Shown: piece after piece, positions 13,580 through 25,861 of the stretch
Position numbering within the stretch: position 1 is the first letter of the stretch
Layout of the letters: each line of letters begins with the position of its first letter
Source: Lasiosphaeris hirsuta
Lineage: Eukaryota > Ascomycota > Sordariomycetes > Sordariales > Lasiosphaeriaceae
Length of the DNA stretch: 64,000 bases
NCBI GenBank assembly: GCA_030549175.1
Contig: JAUKUA010000001.1
Coordinates: 3,906,001-3,970,000, forward strand
Reading direction: 5' to 3'
Notes under the pieces: model-generated
What the model was told of the DNA's origin: nothing
Database searches by the model: none
The model's input: the letters and a program-made list of their open reading frames with translations, nothing else
Made by a program: the position numbers and the translations under genes

Positions 13580-16500
13580 TCAGGATCGTCTCACGCGGTT
13601 CCAAAATCGCTTCATGACCCCCTTGTCCACAGCCGTTGAATTCCAGTCGAATCCCGTCATCTTCTCCATGCTGTCCTTGTGGGTTACGTCCCCAATGTAC
13701 GTGACACTTTCCATTGGCAAGGGTGTCAACGTCGTCGACTTCCGCCCGGCTTGTGGTTGTTGGCCTTGCTTCTGCTGCCAGCCATAAATCTGCTCTTCGT
13801 GCGCGCGGAGGTCTGGCCGCGTCAGGGTCATGCGTAGTGTCATCTCGCGCGACGAGACGGGCACCTGAGCATATCCGCCACCCCCGCCCTCGGATAGGGG
13901 CTTGCCGCCGTCTCTCGAGGGGCCCTGATCGGTGGAAACAACACGCAAGGGTCGGATGCCCGCTGCTGGCTTGTTTTCAACCGCCTGTGGCGTCTTCGGG
14001 GATTCGGGATCTGCGAGAGAGGGCTGGTCACTGTTGAGCGAGATGTTGTCGTCATCGTCGTCATCCGCCAAAAAGGTGCGCATGTTGGAAGACGTGTCCG
14101 ACGGCTTTTGTCTCGCTTGGCGTTGGTTCAGGGCTACGCCGTTTTGGCTGAGCACGGGTGCTCCCGAGACCACGTCCGTCGATGGGAACCCAAACTCAAT
14201 GGCCTCGTCAAACTTTTGCGGTGAAGCTAGGTAGACTCGCAACTTGAGGCGAGCCTCAGGGTCCTGGTAGTGCGCAGCTGCTGGATCAAAAGCTGTGATC
14301 GAGTCGTGTGGGGAATGTCTCGGTGTTATCAGCGACAAGGCGCGCGATTTCCGCCTTGTGTGCCCGAGCGGGTTGGAGGCGCTGCTCGTCGGACTATGCA
14401 ATGGGGATGTTGGAGTCGTGGCATCCTTTGTGCCAGGCCTGCTAAGCGAAACTGAATTTCGCCCAAACGGGATTTTCGAGATTGACAAGTGCCGACGGAA
14501 AGACGGTCTCTGCTGCTTTGTGGGTGAGGGGACGTTATCCCGCAGGTTTGCGTGGTAATCATCGAGAAAAAGCCGCAAGTCAAGGTCTTCCTCTTCGTCC
14601 AGCCACCGAAAGGTGTCGTAGAACGACTGGGGAACTTCTCTATTGCTGGTCTGTCCGACAGGGCTCGTGAGCCCACCGTAGGAGTCCATGCTGTTTCGTC
14701 GAGATAGTATAGATGGAGAGAGAGGCTCGGGGTTAGGAACGGGTTGCTTGGTAACCCGCGTGTTGAGCTTGTATATAGCCTCGTCCGCGGCGTCCAAAAT
14801 TACGCTCGCACGCAAGCGTCTCGCGAGGATGACCTGCTCCTCGCGAGTGTACTCGCGCTTTTGAATCTTGGGAGACAGTGCGGCATGTGAGGGTAATGAA
14901 TCAGGTGACTGAAGCTGAGAGTCAAGTTGGGACCGCCGCCGGATGCGACTGGTGATATGTTCCGAGACACTGCGGTCCTGGCGTGGCTTCCGCCTCTTGA
15001 AGTGGGATATGTCGTCGTAATGCTGTGATATACCTTCGACGTGGCCGGATTCGCGTGCAAAACGCAGCCGTTCAAGCGTTGAGAAATACTGCGAGATTGA
15101 GAATGTGTAAGTGAGAGGACTTAAAGGAGAGCAAGTAGCAGCCGCTTTCTGATAAGGGCGCCGAATGTTATAATAGATAACCCCTCCAAGATCCGTCCAG
15201 TTCAAGCCCACCTCATTCGTAGGTTGACGGGCTAAGCGGGTGAATTGGCTATGCAGCAGCGTACATACAGTTATGCAGCAGCCAGCCAGGGCGGGAAAGG
15301 GGGTGGAGGAGCAATCCGGTCTAGCATGACATGGGGCCTGCATGCGCAGCGGCCAAAACGTACTGCACAGGATGCGGTGAGGGTGCAGCAGCACCATCGC
15401 TCTGCAGCTTCCAGTCCAAGCCAGACCTGATAGCCCCATGGCTCCAGGTACGAATCTTCCGACAGCGCGCCCACTGGGGTCAAGCACCCCAATTCCTGCA
15501 CCTGCCAGGTGCTCCCCGCGACTGCTGCTACTGTTCGTGTTGCGCCAATTCCACCCCATCGCCACTAGTTCCACCACTGGATGAAGGGGGATGTGGAGAG
15601 ATTCAGTCCACAAGAAAGAAGTAAAAAACCAAGGTGCTGCAGCCTGGCGTATCGGGCAAGAAAAACACCGGACTGGTCGCAATTGGGCTTCCATTGCGCC
15701 TGTCTGGCCCTGAAACGGTCATGGACCAGTCCGACATGTCAACAACGCCATCGCAACGTGTCCGCCGCGAGGCTTGTGTGTGGTTCGGACGAAAAACAAT
15801 GTAAGGGTCCCCGAAGTCCGCCGCCCTCACCACTGGCCACCGATCACCGACCACCACTAGTGGTGCCCTGGAAGCGCTGGGGCGCTCAGGTTGCCCACAC
15901 CGGCAGTTTTTCGAGTCTTAGCTGAGCGTCCGCAACCCGCGAATCCTCGGGATGGAAGCTGCCCAGGGCTCGCGATGCCGGCCAGTCCCAGATAGATTTC
16001 CATAGGTTCCGGCTCCTCCATTCTCTGCGTCTCTCAATGGCTGAGCAAAGACATGAGAAGGGTGCGCGTTGGGTGGCATCGTGGGGGAAATAATCAAAAG
16101 AGCCAATCCAATTGGGCACTGGCAGTGTGAAGAGGCATTTCAGGTGCAGGAGCCGACATCTCACCAAGGGCCAATGGCAGCCAGGATGCACGCCGACGTT
16201 GGGGAGCTTGGGGGGGGGGAGAGAGTGCTTTAAGGCTGTTTTTTTGCCGCCAGAAAATCCACGGCGGATCTTGGCCGTGGCATCGGAACTCGGAAGCTTC
16301 TGATGGTGATTTGATGACAAGGGAAGTCAGACAAACGGTTTCTTTGGTTACACACCTTGCGTTGTATTGCCAGGGGCAGAGCCTCGAATTCCTCCCGCGT
16401 CATCTGTGGCATCGCGGCCTGGGATTGGCGTTTTTGGATTGAGCTTGATCTCGAACGTGCGGGTGATCGTTTGACGATGGGCGAACTGCTGCCGCTAGCT

Positions 16501-17276
16501 TTGCTCTCAGTTGAGCGGCGGCCCGAGTCCGTCGACTGTGGCTGCAGCAGCCCACTGTGTTGATACCGATGATGGTGTTGATGGTGATGCCGCCTCGCCC
16601 ACCGCGAGAACATGGGACTGGCCGATCGCTGGCTCGTTCCGCTCTGTGGTGAGTCCGGACGCCATTGATCTGTCGTGTTCGAGATCATGTCGGCGGCGGT
16701 GCACGCTGATGGTCTCATGAAGTAGTCGTCTGTCGAGGTGGCCATGGGCACGTCTGCTAAAAACTCGAGTGTCTGGCCAGCAACCATGATGCGTCGCGTC
16801 TCTCGGCTGTCCCGGCTGGCGTCGGACCAGGTGCTACCCGACACAAGACTCGAGGTCGATGCCGAGGGGGAGAGAAAGAAGGTGGCAGGAACGATATCGA
16901 GAGCGTCGTCGAAGGCAGCAGCCCTGCCACGGATGCGGCGCTGGTCGACCTCGCTGGTGGTTGGCTTGTCTGTCCTGTCGGTGTCGAAAGTGTCGAAAGG
17001 GTTGAAGAAAGGAAAACGGAGACTAAGATGATCGCTGAGATCGCTGATCAGGTCGAATCTCGGGGATGTCTGGGGAGTCAAGGACTGTTGAGACAGGCTC
17101 AGTACCGGCGTCGCTGCGCTTGCTTGGAATAGGAGCCAGGGGATGAGCATGTCATTGGCGTTGGCGTCCAGGGTGTCGGACGAGCCCAGGGCGTCAGCGT
17201 CGCCAACGCCATTCGCGGGCGTAGGACACGTCGCGGTGCTGGAAATAGCGCTGTCATGCTCCCAGAGGCTGCCCAT
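13580..17276 (-). CDS. Large conserved-looking protein of unknown function (809 aa), two exons
   Basis: Read on the minus strand, exon 1 is 17276..16356 (307 codons from an ATG) and exon 2 is 15088..13580. Exon 1 ends AAG before GTGTGT, and exon 2 follows CTCGCAG. The junction reads EFEALPLAIQRK-YFSTLERLRFA without a break. I recall that phrase as a conserved patch of uncharacterised Pezizomycotina proteins, and it is the main support for joining the exons. The rest is low complexity and probably disordered: a His-rich patch (HHHQHHHRYQ), many Ser/Pro/Arg stretches resembling phosphorylation sites, an acidic DDDDDD run, and conserved-looking pieces SREMTLRMTLTRPDLRA and FDWNSTAVDKG. It ends in a basic amphipathic tail (VMKRFWNRVRRS). 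The 1267-bp intron is exceptional for this window, so extra small exons or an alternative promoter inside it cannot be excluded. No function is assigned. Confidence 0.8.
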
Positions 17277-20200
17277 CTCGCTACCAGCTGTGACGGAGCC
17301 CGAGGCTATGTTCCCTGCGCTGCTCCAGGGTCCCCCCTCCAGTTGGAGGCTTGGAAGTGGACCGGGATACCAACCAACTCGGCCAGGCGCTCCCAGAAGT
17401 CCAGGAACCGACCGGGGTTGAGCTGATAGAGTGGGTGCGCTGTTTAGATCTGGTCTTTGTCAGGGTCGTCCGAGGACCAGAGTGTTGAGGGCCCTGCGGG
17501 AGCTAGGTGGAATCAACTTGAACGGGATGGCAGTGGCTTTTGAAGCAGTGCACGCAGCCCAGAGCTCAGAGCCCTCGCATTGCTCCTGCCCGTTTCCTGA
17601 ACAGACGTGCGGCGATCGCCTCCGTGCCGGCTCGCAAAGCGTTATGCCGTCCTCCTGAACGACGGGAGCTGCTGCCGCCCGCTAACCCTGGCAGGCCGCT
17701 TAATTTTGAGCAATCTTCCAGAAACTGGGTTACAGGGAAGCCGGGGCAGCCGCCGAGGGCAACACGATGCGCTTCTCGTTGCTAGCCTTGCCCAACCAAT
17801 TCATCATTTTCTCGAAAGAGTACGAGACACATGAAAAGTCGAAAGAAAAGAATAGAAATACGGAAGGCAGCGCTGAAGCGAGAGCTGTTGGAAACCCACA
17901 AGAGAACAGAAAGACCTCACTCAACCGTGAATGCATGCTCCACTGCAGCAGAGGTTTGTCCAACTCGTCAGCAGGGAAACCGTCCCGCGAGCTGCAGCGT
18001 TTCAGGCCGCTAACCATACGAGACCTTGCGCCTGTCATTAATCTCGAACATGATGGCGCTGAGCGTGTCTGCGGCTGCAACAGGCTCAACCCTAACCACC
18101 TCTTCCATGCCGATACACTACTACCGTAGGTAGGGACAACCCGTCGACTGTGGGTGACTGTGATTGATTCCCGACTCGACCGTGTGCTCGAACCTGCACT
18201 GCAAAGGACACACGGGAGGGATGATGCTTCAATCTGGTTCAGCTTGAAGACCTCACATACCTAATATTTATACGACCTAGGATAATGAGAGAAGGAGCAC
18301 GGTCGAGAATACATCCTTTTCAGGGTCGCTGAGCAGTTCGATCCGCGTAACCATGACATTAGCACACGCCAAATACTAACCCCACAGCCACTTGGGAAAG
18401 GGACAAGGGGAATCGAGGTTGGCCGTCGTTTGGCTTGATTTAGGGTCGCGCTCGTCGTGCCAGTTCAGAGGGAGAGGATATACGAATATCCGTGCAATCT
18501 TGAGGTTTGCAAAAGGTACCCCACGATCCACTGCCAATGCATGTCTTTAATGCAGGAACGGGGGACGATCGCGAACGACACCTCTTCAAACAAAGGCTCT
18601 GCTTTCCGTACTCGATCACAAAAATGCAAGCCCCAAAACTTCCAGAATGGGCTCAGTCCCCCACGAGGCAAGGGCATGCAGCGAAGAAAAGCCCAGCGGC
18701 GACATTTCCGGACGACTTCTTATCGTGGCCAACAATCTACCAGGATTTCCCAGAGAGCGTCACTGCCACTGCGTGTTTTGCACGTGGCGGGTATCGTCGT
18801 CTGGTTCCCTGCAGAATGGCTGCATAGAGCGTGTTACCCAGGTTGAAACAACCTGCAGTTTCTCGCCCACTCCTTCAGCTCTCAGACCTTTAAGCTTCAA
18901 ACTTTGGGGGGGCGAGAAGGCCATCCATTAACTAGCCCCTGCACCAGGCATACCAGGAGAGCTTTCCAGAGTCATCACCGTTCCATTCCAGCGACGTCGC
19001 CGTGGCCGCGGCTCTTCCTGTGTTTCTTCCACTTCTACAAAGAGTATCCTGGGAGCAACGCGGGGGGGCCCGAAGCCAGCGTCCCGAGTTGTTGCAGGCT
19101 TATCAGCAATTTATTGCGACAGTCCCTGTGTTGCCAACACACATGGGCAACCAAAAGTCGTACAAGCTGATTGCACAGCAGGTCGGACATTCCAGAGCCA
19201 GGAATTGGAGTAGCAGAAAAGCCGTGCCGAAGTTGAACTACGGTAGCCGTCCAGGAAAATAGCCGGCGATCAAGGTGGCGCAGAGCTCCATATCCTGTGC
19301 TTGCTGCTTGCTTTATCCGAAGAGAGCTTGATTGCATACATCCTTTTTTCGAGGCCGGCAAGACAACGCATTTAGGCGATCTACACTTCTCGGTCTGGAT
19401 GCATCGTCTAACGCTCCTATCGCTACTCTCATTTTGGAGATCGCTGGAAATCATCTCCCGCTGTCAATGCGTTGACTTCGACTGCGATCCTCACCTTCAC
19501 CGCAGACGCCGCCAGGTACACGGCAGACAACACTGCCGCCCGCTGTTCAGCTGGAAAATGTAGAACTTGGCGCCGGTCTGCAATCACGAGTATAGCCATG
19601 TCGTGGTCGATGATGTCTATCGTTTTAGATTAGCGCCGGATGGGGGAAGCAGCCGCTTCATTGAAGGATCATGCGGGCAAGAGCTTGAAGTAGGGAGTCG
19701 TCAAGAGCTTGTGTCATTATCACGAGGATTTCCACACAGCGCATTTTATCCAACACAAGAAAAACCGCTTACACGACAGTACCCAATCGCAACTGTGGCA
19801 CTGGTCAGAACGCTGGGACTGAAGCAATAGGCCTGCTTCTTCGATTTTGGTGGCATGAGGCCTTGATCCCACTAGTCTCTGGGGCACTTCCTAGCGCTAA
19901 CCTGGCCAAAATCGTACTGTTGTGAAATATAGGAGGCACCGCAGGGATAAGTTGGCTCTTTGGTGTCACGGAACCCGCAAAGTCCGTATTTGACGCCTCG
20001 TGTCTGCCTGCCTTTGTGAGGAGGTAGATAGATGGTGGTGACCTGGCACGATCGGGGCTGTAGCGAAACTGCAAGACCAGCTGTTGATAACTGCATAGGT
20101 ACGTAGGTTATCTTGCCCTTCGGGTCGGAGTATGGGGTGAATGGCAGCCCATCTAGATCCACACCTGTCGAGATGTTTGCCACGGCAATATAGTGTCCTA

Positions 20201-21059
20201 CCCTCTCCTGCGTAATGCAGTCTCGATGCTGTTAGAGAGTATAGGCTCGACGTCGACAATAAGCGATTGTGCAGAAATGCTGAGAAGAGAAAGAAGTACC
20301 GGGCATGCCTAGCTCCTGGAGACCAATTTCAACGGGTAGCTTCCATGCTATTCTGCTTGTGCTACTCCGTAGGCCATGGTGTCCCAAGAGAGAAGCAGCA
20401 TTGAGACTGGCTCACATCATTTTCAGCAAACATATGCCAAGGAACGGTAGGCGCCTCCAGCTAAATAAGGTAGTGGGGGTAGTAGCCAATCGTCGAGCTT
20501 TGAGCTAAAACCACATCTGCAGCCTCATGAACTGGGTGAAACAACGTCTCACTCGCATCTGCAACTTGCACCCAACATCAGACAGACATCGCCTCCATCG
20601 CTTCTTTTCACTGTGTGCACGCCAACGCCGTCTGGGAGGGAGTCTCTTTACACTCTTTCTATTCCGGCCTATTCCTAACTGCTCTCTGCGCCCCTTTTTC
20701 GGACAGCGGTTACTCGCTATTTTCTGCCAACAACAGCAAGCCACCCCGCACCAGCAATCCCACCTTCACTTCCCTAAAAAAGAACAACCAAGGAAAAGCC
20801 AAGGAGTTAAGAAGAGAAAAATCTTGTGGCCACCAGCGGCCCAAATTCCAAGCATCAATCGCAACCACAGGGTCGGCTGCCTCCCAGAGGCACGCGCTCA
20901 GAAATTCGGGCCAGGCCACCCGCCCAACTACCTCGATACCTACCTAATCGCGCCCCCATCAAGCCTTCTAAGATCCATCTGACGAGCCAATCGACCCAGC
21001 GGAGAGCAAACACCAATGTTCGCTGGGGTCGATACCTCAGTCACGAGACCAACATGTCC
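17277..21059. other. 3.8-kb gene-poor intergenic region
   Basis: Only short frames with no family resemblance, most opening at non-ATG codons. The left end probably holds the promoter of the 809-aa gene and the right end the 3' flank of the aminomutase gene. TAGGTA/TACCTA words occur near 18126, 20097 and 20937. No repeat element with recognisable ends was seen. Confidence 0.45.
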
Positions 21060-22859
21060 TTAGAGCGGGCCGATTGGGTCGTAGTACTCATAGACTTTGT
21101 TCTCCTTATCCCGACCAGTCACAGCTGGGGCCGTGTAAGTTGAGATGCCCGTCTCGCGGTCATATGACTGGAAAGAGCAAGCAAGTCGCTTGCCGCCTCC
21201 GCCCGGCAAGTCCACAACGAATGAGGGCATCATGAAGCCGGCAATCGAACCCCGCATCCTCGCCTCCAGGTCGAGGATCGTCTGCAGGGGCGTCCGGAGA
21301 TGCTCAACTCTCTCGACCATGTCACACTGATAGACGTAGTACTGTGTTTTTGTCAGTCTCGAGCTCTTTTGTCGAGAGGGCTTTTCAAGCGGGCTTACCG
21401 GGAATATGTTGTTGTCCGCAAGTTGGCGGATGAGCTTGGACATGGTCTCAACATTATCGTTTACATCACGCAGCAAAACTGCCTGGTTTCGGACCATGAC
21501 GCCTGCCTCAAACAGCTTCTGGCTGGCCTCGGAAGTGATCCAAGAGATCTCGTTAGGATGGTTGAAGTGTGTGTGCCACGCCATGGCCTTCCCGGCCCGT
21601 TTGGCCTGGTTAGAGATGTCGATCAGGGCATTGACCCAGCCATCAGATTCGTCCAGGACTCTTGTTGGGGCCACTGCAAGCCCCTTGGATGCGAATCGGA
21701 ACCTTTTGATGTTGGGCATACTGATGAGGCGCTCGCCAATGAGCCTTATCTGCTCCGGTTGGAGATAATATGAATCGCCCCCAGACACGACGATGTCGTG
21801 CAGTCCGGGCTGACTCTCGATGTAAGCAAAGGCTTCCTCCCAGCGCTTGCGAGTTGGCTTTAAGGATGCCTTCGTCACAGTGTCGGTGTCTGCTCCGACG
21901 GCGTATGAGCGCGTGCAGAACATGCAGTATGTCGGACAAACCGAAGTTGCTGGAGGTATACATGTTAAAACACAGATCACGGTCCAGTACTCGCTCAGAG
22001 CTTACGCAAGAAGAGGGCTTTATCAGGATACCGGTGAACCAGGCCCTTGACAGGCGAGTCGGCCGTCTCATGAAGCGAGTCAAGTGCCAGCTTCGGATGG
22101 TCGGGCATCAGGAGCGATTTCATCGGGAGGAATTGGCGAATGATGGGATCGTGCCGAGGATCCTCCCAATTGACCCGGCTAAGAATATACGGCCTGCGAA
22201 GCGCGCGTTAGTATGCACGGTCATGTTTGTTCGTCGAACTCGGTACTCACGTCATCCGGATCGCCATGGTAGCGGCAGTCACGCCATTGAGGACATCTTT
22301 GATGAACTCCTCACGAGTTTGCATCCGAGTACCCGATTTATCGAGAGGTACCAACTCGGGCACAACAGCCTGGAGGAATTTCAGGAGCTTCGCTGAGCCT
22401 TGCACCGTGTTGGCAACCTAGACAGGTGTCAGTCGGCCCGTTACATCCAACACAATAGAGACAACATGAATCAGTGCAAAGCACCTACGCTCCAGCGGTA
22501 TGAGAGAAAGTCATTGGCAGACACACCCTGCCAAACTGACACTTTGCGCCAGAATTCATCGCGCTGCGTCACGAGTGCAGTCGCGACTGGGTGCAGGTTG
22601 CTGTTGGTGGCTTGATAATCGCCAACGAGCTCTTGGGCTTGGGGGGTGGATTGTAGAAGTCTCCTCCAGTACCATTAAGGGTGGTTCCAGTGTTGAAAAG
22701 GGGCGAGATGGTAGATCCATCCGTGTTGAGAGCTTTGCCAACATCGGTGACCTGGGCCCGCTGTCGGGGGAGTGATCCACCTGGTCGAAACAGCTTCAAT
22801 CCTGGTGTGACTGCAGGCCTGCCAATCAAGTGTTTGGATTGGGCTATCTTGGAGAGCAT
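21060..22859 (-). CDS. L-lysine 2,3-aminomutase-type radical SAM/PLP enzyme (KamA family)
   Basis: Model of 490 aa in six exons on the minus strand: 22859..22673, 22586..22489, 22417..22251, 22193..22006, 21949..21399 and 21341..21060. The last four introns (71, 57, 56 and 57 bp) have good sites. The first (22672..22587, weak GTACTG donor) is my best guess; a frame change between the first two exons is certain, its mechanism is not. Family hallmarks are intact: the [4Fe-4S]/SAM motif CPTYCMFC (about C218, C222, C225), the PLP-side motif HFNHPNE, and VVDLPGGGGK, whose Lys (about K448) matches the PLP lysine of clostridial KamA. Bacterial enzymes convert L-lysine to L-beta-lysine. The first 28 residues are basic and lack acidic residues, suggesting a mitochondrial presequence. 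Substrate in fungi is inferred, not known. The gene diverges from the MFS transporter at 24021. Confidence 0.9.
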
Positions 22860-24020
22860 GGTGATGATGTAGGCGAAAGATGATGTAGGCGTCTTGAGGG
22901 TTACAGGCAACGGGGCTGTGATCGGCTGAAGGATAAGATGTTGATGTTGGAAGCAATAGCCAACGTCGATATGCTTCGCCAGAGGTACCGAAGTGTCTGG
23001 GTTACCTCGGGATGGTCGGGGAAATGTGGCTTTTTATATTCCTTTCTCGTCTCTGAACCTCAGTCCTGCTCAGAATGTGATCAGTGCCGAGAGTTTGCAC
23101 GATGGGCAACTTGCGGTGGATGAATGGTTTGAGCAGCCAGGACAGTTCTTGTCACCTCTCTTCCATCCACCAATGCAAACCAGCCCCGTAGCTTCTCAAG
23201 ATTTCAATTCTTGGTTTGAAAGAAATGTCAATGACCAGGAAATCTCACTCTCTCAATCATAAATGGGGAGTCCTTGGTCACCACCGAGCTTGGCTTCCAA
23301 TGTTCAACGACTCACTTTCTGTTTGCCCTCGCCCTCATGAAAATAAGATCGTTCTCCGATACTACACCCTCTTGTTTGCATCCGCAATGCTTAGTGGCCG
23401 AAAAGATTCACCCCTGGTCTCAGTTGCTGGCGCTGTTTGATACACGCCCCTCTGTTGCCGAAAGACAATTTTCCACTGGCTACCTCGTTTGCTCAGGATT
23501 AGCCTCCTTCCTTCAGAGGGTAGGGGGGCTGTTGGTGATGGTCTTGGATGATCGCCGCGGCTATTGTCGCGGCCGTTTGTCTCTCGCATTGCTCACCTAT
23601 TACCGCACACCGTGAGAACGGCAAGGCGCCTTCGGATAGCAGAGAGCAGAAAGGAGCCGTGCTTCTGCGGTCAGTTTTTGGTGGATGGCAGCTACGCAGC
23701 GACCTTTCCCAGATATCATAAGAACTGCGGAGTTTCCAGCACCAAGGTCAACATAGACGATATAGCTTTTGTCCAAACAAGCACTCACACCCTGCCCGTC
23801 GTATCAGTTCATCCCTCTTGTTAATATCCTAGTTAACTGTTTGTTACGGTCGAAGAGGTCTCCGGTGTTGCGAGCTCGATCTCTTGGTACCGGCCTGATC
23901 TCCGCGATCGGTTGCTATCGCCAGATAACATCAGACCATCGCCGGCATCGAAACCCGATCTCCCACGGTTTCCCATCCTCGGTCGCACAGCAAGCACTTT
24001 CGTTATATACTCGGCCAGAC
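22860..24020. promoter_or_regulatory. Divergent promoter region between the aminomutase and MFS transporter genes
   Basis: 1161 bp between the two start codons, with no supportable gene inside. It must hold both promoters. I see no clear known operator; a TATATA-like word sits at 24004, probably inside the leader because it is too near the ATG. Confidence 0.5.
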
Positions 24021-25861
24021 ATGCTGGGTCCCCAGTTGCCCGGCGGCTCAGATACTGTGAACGTGCCTGAATGCCAGCTTGGGAGCGAGTGAGCCAAACT
24101 CCTACATGCGTGGAGATCTTGTATAATATGAGAACTGACAAGAATTGACACCTGATTCAGATTCCACTACCTCGAGGTCTTGGCTCATCGATCATCGACG
24201 GCAACGGCGCCCAAGGTTGAACTATTAACCAGGAACCTAGAGACCACAGACAGCGACTCTCCTGCAAGTCAGGCCAATGACGCACGGCGGCTCGACACCG
24301 GTTGGAGACCATGGAAGGTTGTGATAGGCTGCTTCTGTCTAACAGTTCCCATCTATGGACTGCTCAGTAGCATTGGGCTGTTCCAGACGTACTGGCGCAA
24401 CCACCAACTCTCCGATTATTCAGAAAGCGAGGTCTCGTGGATCATATCCATGTTTGGGTTTCTAGACTGTTTCTTCGGTGGCCCCTCTGGCATCCTCTTC
24501 GACCGCTATGGGGTGCGCTGGCTCCTGCCCCTGGCAAGCATTGTCTATGTGGCATCTTTCATTGGCCTAGGCTTTTCCTCGACATATGGTCAGTTTATGG
24601 GCTGCTTGTCGGTGGCAGGCATGTCTGCTGGTGAGGATTTTATTTTTCTTATTTTCCCGAACCCCGTCGTGCCGACTAACGCAACCGGGCAACGTGCAGC
24701 AATCCCCACAACAATAGCATTTGCTGTCGTCAGCCAGTGGTTCAGTCTTCGAGAAGGTATAGCGACAGGATTTGTCACACTAGGAGCAGCAGTGGGGGGC
24801 ATTTTCTTCTCGCTCATTCTCCAAGTCCTTTTTGACCACTTCGCATGGAAGACCTCGGCCCTCGCCCTTTCGGGCGTCGTGTCTGGCTTCATGTTGGTTG
24901 GAAACATGCTGGTTGAGACAAACGTATCTCGACAAGGAGCTTCCGAAAAATGGGACTTTGCAGAGCTGTGGAGTTTATCGAAGTCTCTCAAGTTTTGGCT
25001 GATCAGCTACGCCTTTTTCGGTGAGTTTATCACAGCATACCGTTCCGGTCTCGTCTTTGTCAATGGAAGGCTCCCGTCTTCTACTAACACACACCCCTCC
25101 TCGCTTCACCTAGCGTACGAGCTGGTACTATTCATCCAGTGGGGGTCGATCCCCACATATGCCGTCTCTGTTGGCGTGGGGAGCAACCAGTTCCACCTCA
25201 TGATGTCATACAACGTGTAAGCCGACCCCTGTTCCATTTTGCGTGTAACTGTGGTTGACCCGGGGTATATCGCTGGCAGTGGTGCTATCCTCGGCAGAAC
25301 TATACCCCTCTGGGTATCAGACGGAAAACTTGGGCCGCTGAACACTATCATCCTGATGAATATTTTTACACTGCTCACGGCGGTAGCGGTTTGGCTGCCG
25401 TTCGGGGCGTCATCGATTCAAGCTCTCTATGTCGTTGTTGTACTGATGGGAATAGGTACTGGGAGCTTTGTGCCACTGGGTGGTAAGTCACCATCTTGTC
25501 CCCGACTGGATCGGGATGCCTTGCTGATATGGTTCCCAGTTGCTTGCGTTAGCGCGCTCTGTGAGCCCGAAAGTACTGGAACATGGCTGGGTTCTGTTTA
25601 CAGCTTTGCTGGCTTTGCGTAAGCTTCCTGCTCGATTCTCCCAGAAGGTGGCGGGACTGGACGAGACACAAGTTGCTGATGTTCAAGGGCCGCATCAGGA
25701 CGTTGATAGGAAACCCGAGTACCGGGGCGATACTCGCCCGATACAAATCCCACGGTCTAGTAGCATTCCTTGCCGCGGTCCTATTCTCAGGGCTCGTCAG
25801 TGCCACGGCCCTCCGCTGGCTCTGTCATGGGCGGCGATGGATCGTCAGGAAGAGAATCTAG
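24021..25861 (+). CDS. MFS transporter, monocarboxylate-transporter-like, 468 aa
   Basis: Seven exons: 24021..24088, 24161..24630, 24700..25020, 25114..25216, 25280..25482, 25540..25618 and 25699..25861. They sum to 1407 nt with all phases matching. The first exon was found by splicing: no ATG opens the main frame, but GA|GTGAGC at 24089 joins ATTCAG ending at 24160. The 69-bp second intron is a multiple of three and has no in-frame stop. The protein shows the fungal MCT-type fold: an acidic/polar N-tail, then about twelve hydrophobic segments. A motif-A-like loop (GILFDRYGVRWL) lies after helix 2, AAIPTTIAFAVVSQWF in helix 4, SYNVGAILGRT in the second half, and LIGNPSTGAILAR near the end. 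Members move monocarboxylates or related small acids; the substrate here is unknown. Apparent stops in the genomic frame are all intronic, so the gene is intact. Confidence 0.9.

Noticed and set aside
15886..16320. 144-codon minus-strand frame inside the long intron of the 809-aa gene
   Set aside because: No recognisable family, a shadow-like composition, and it lies between two exons that join perfectly; it is kept only as a reason to check the intron.
19872..20183. 103-codon minus-strand frame beginning MANISTGVDLDG
   Set aside because: Its first codon is GTG, it lacks an in-frame ATG at a sensible place and has no recognised features.
24180..25861. MFS transporter as a pseudogene broken by stops and frame changes
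   Set aside because: Every break coincides with a short intron with good sites, and the seven exons sum to an exact open frame.
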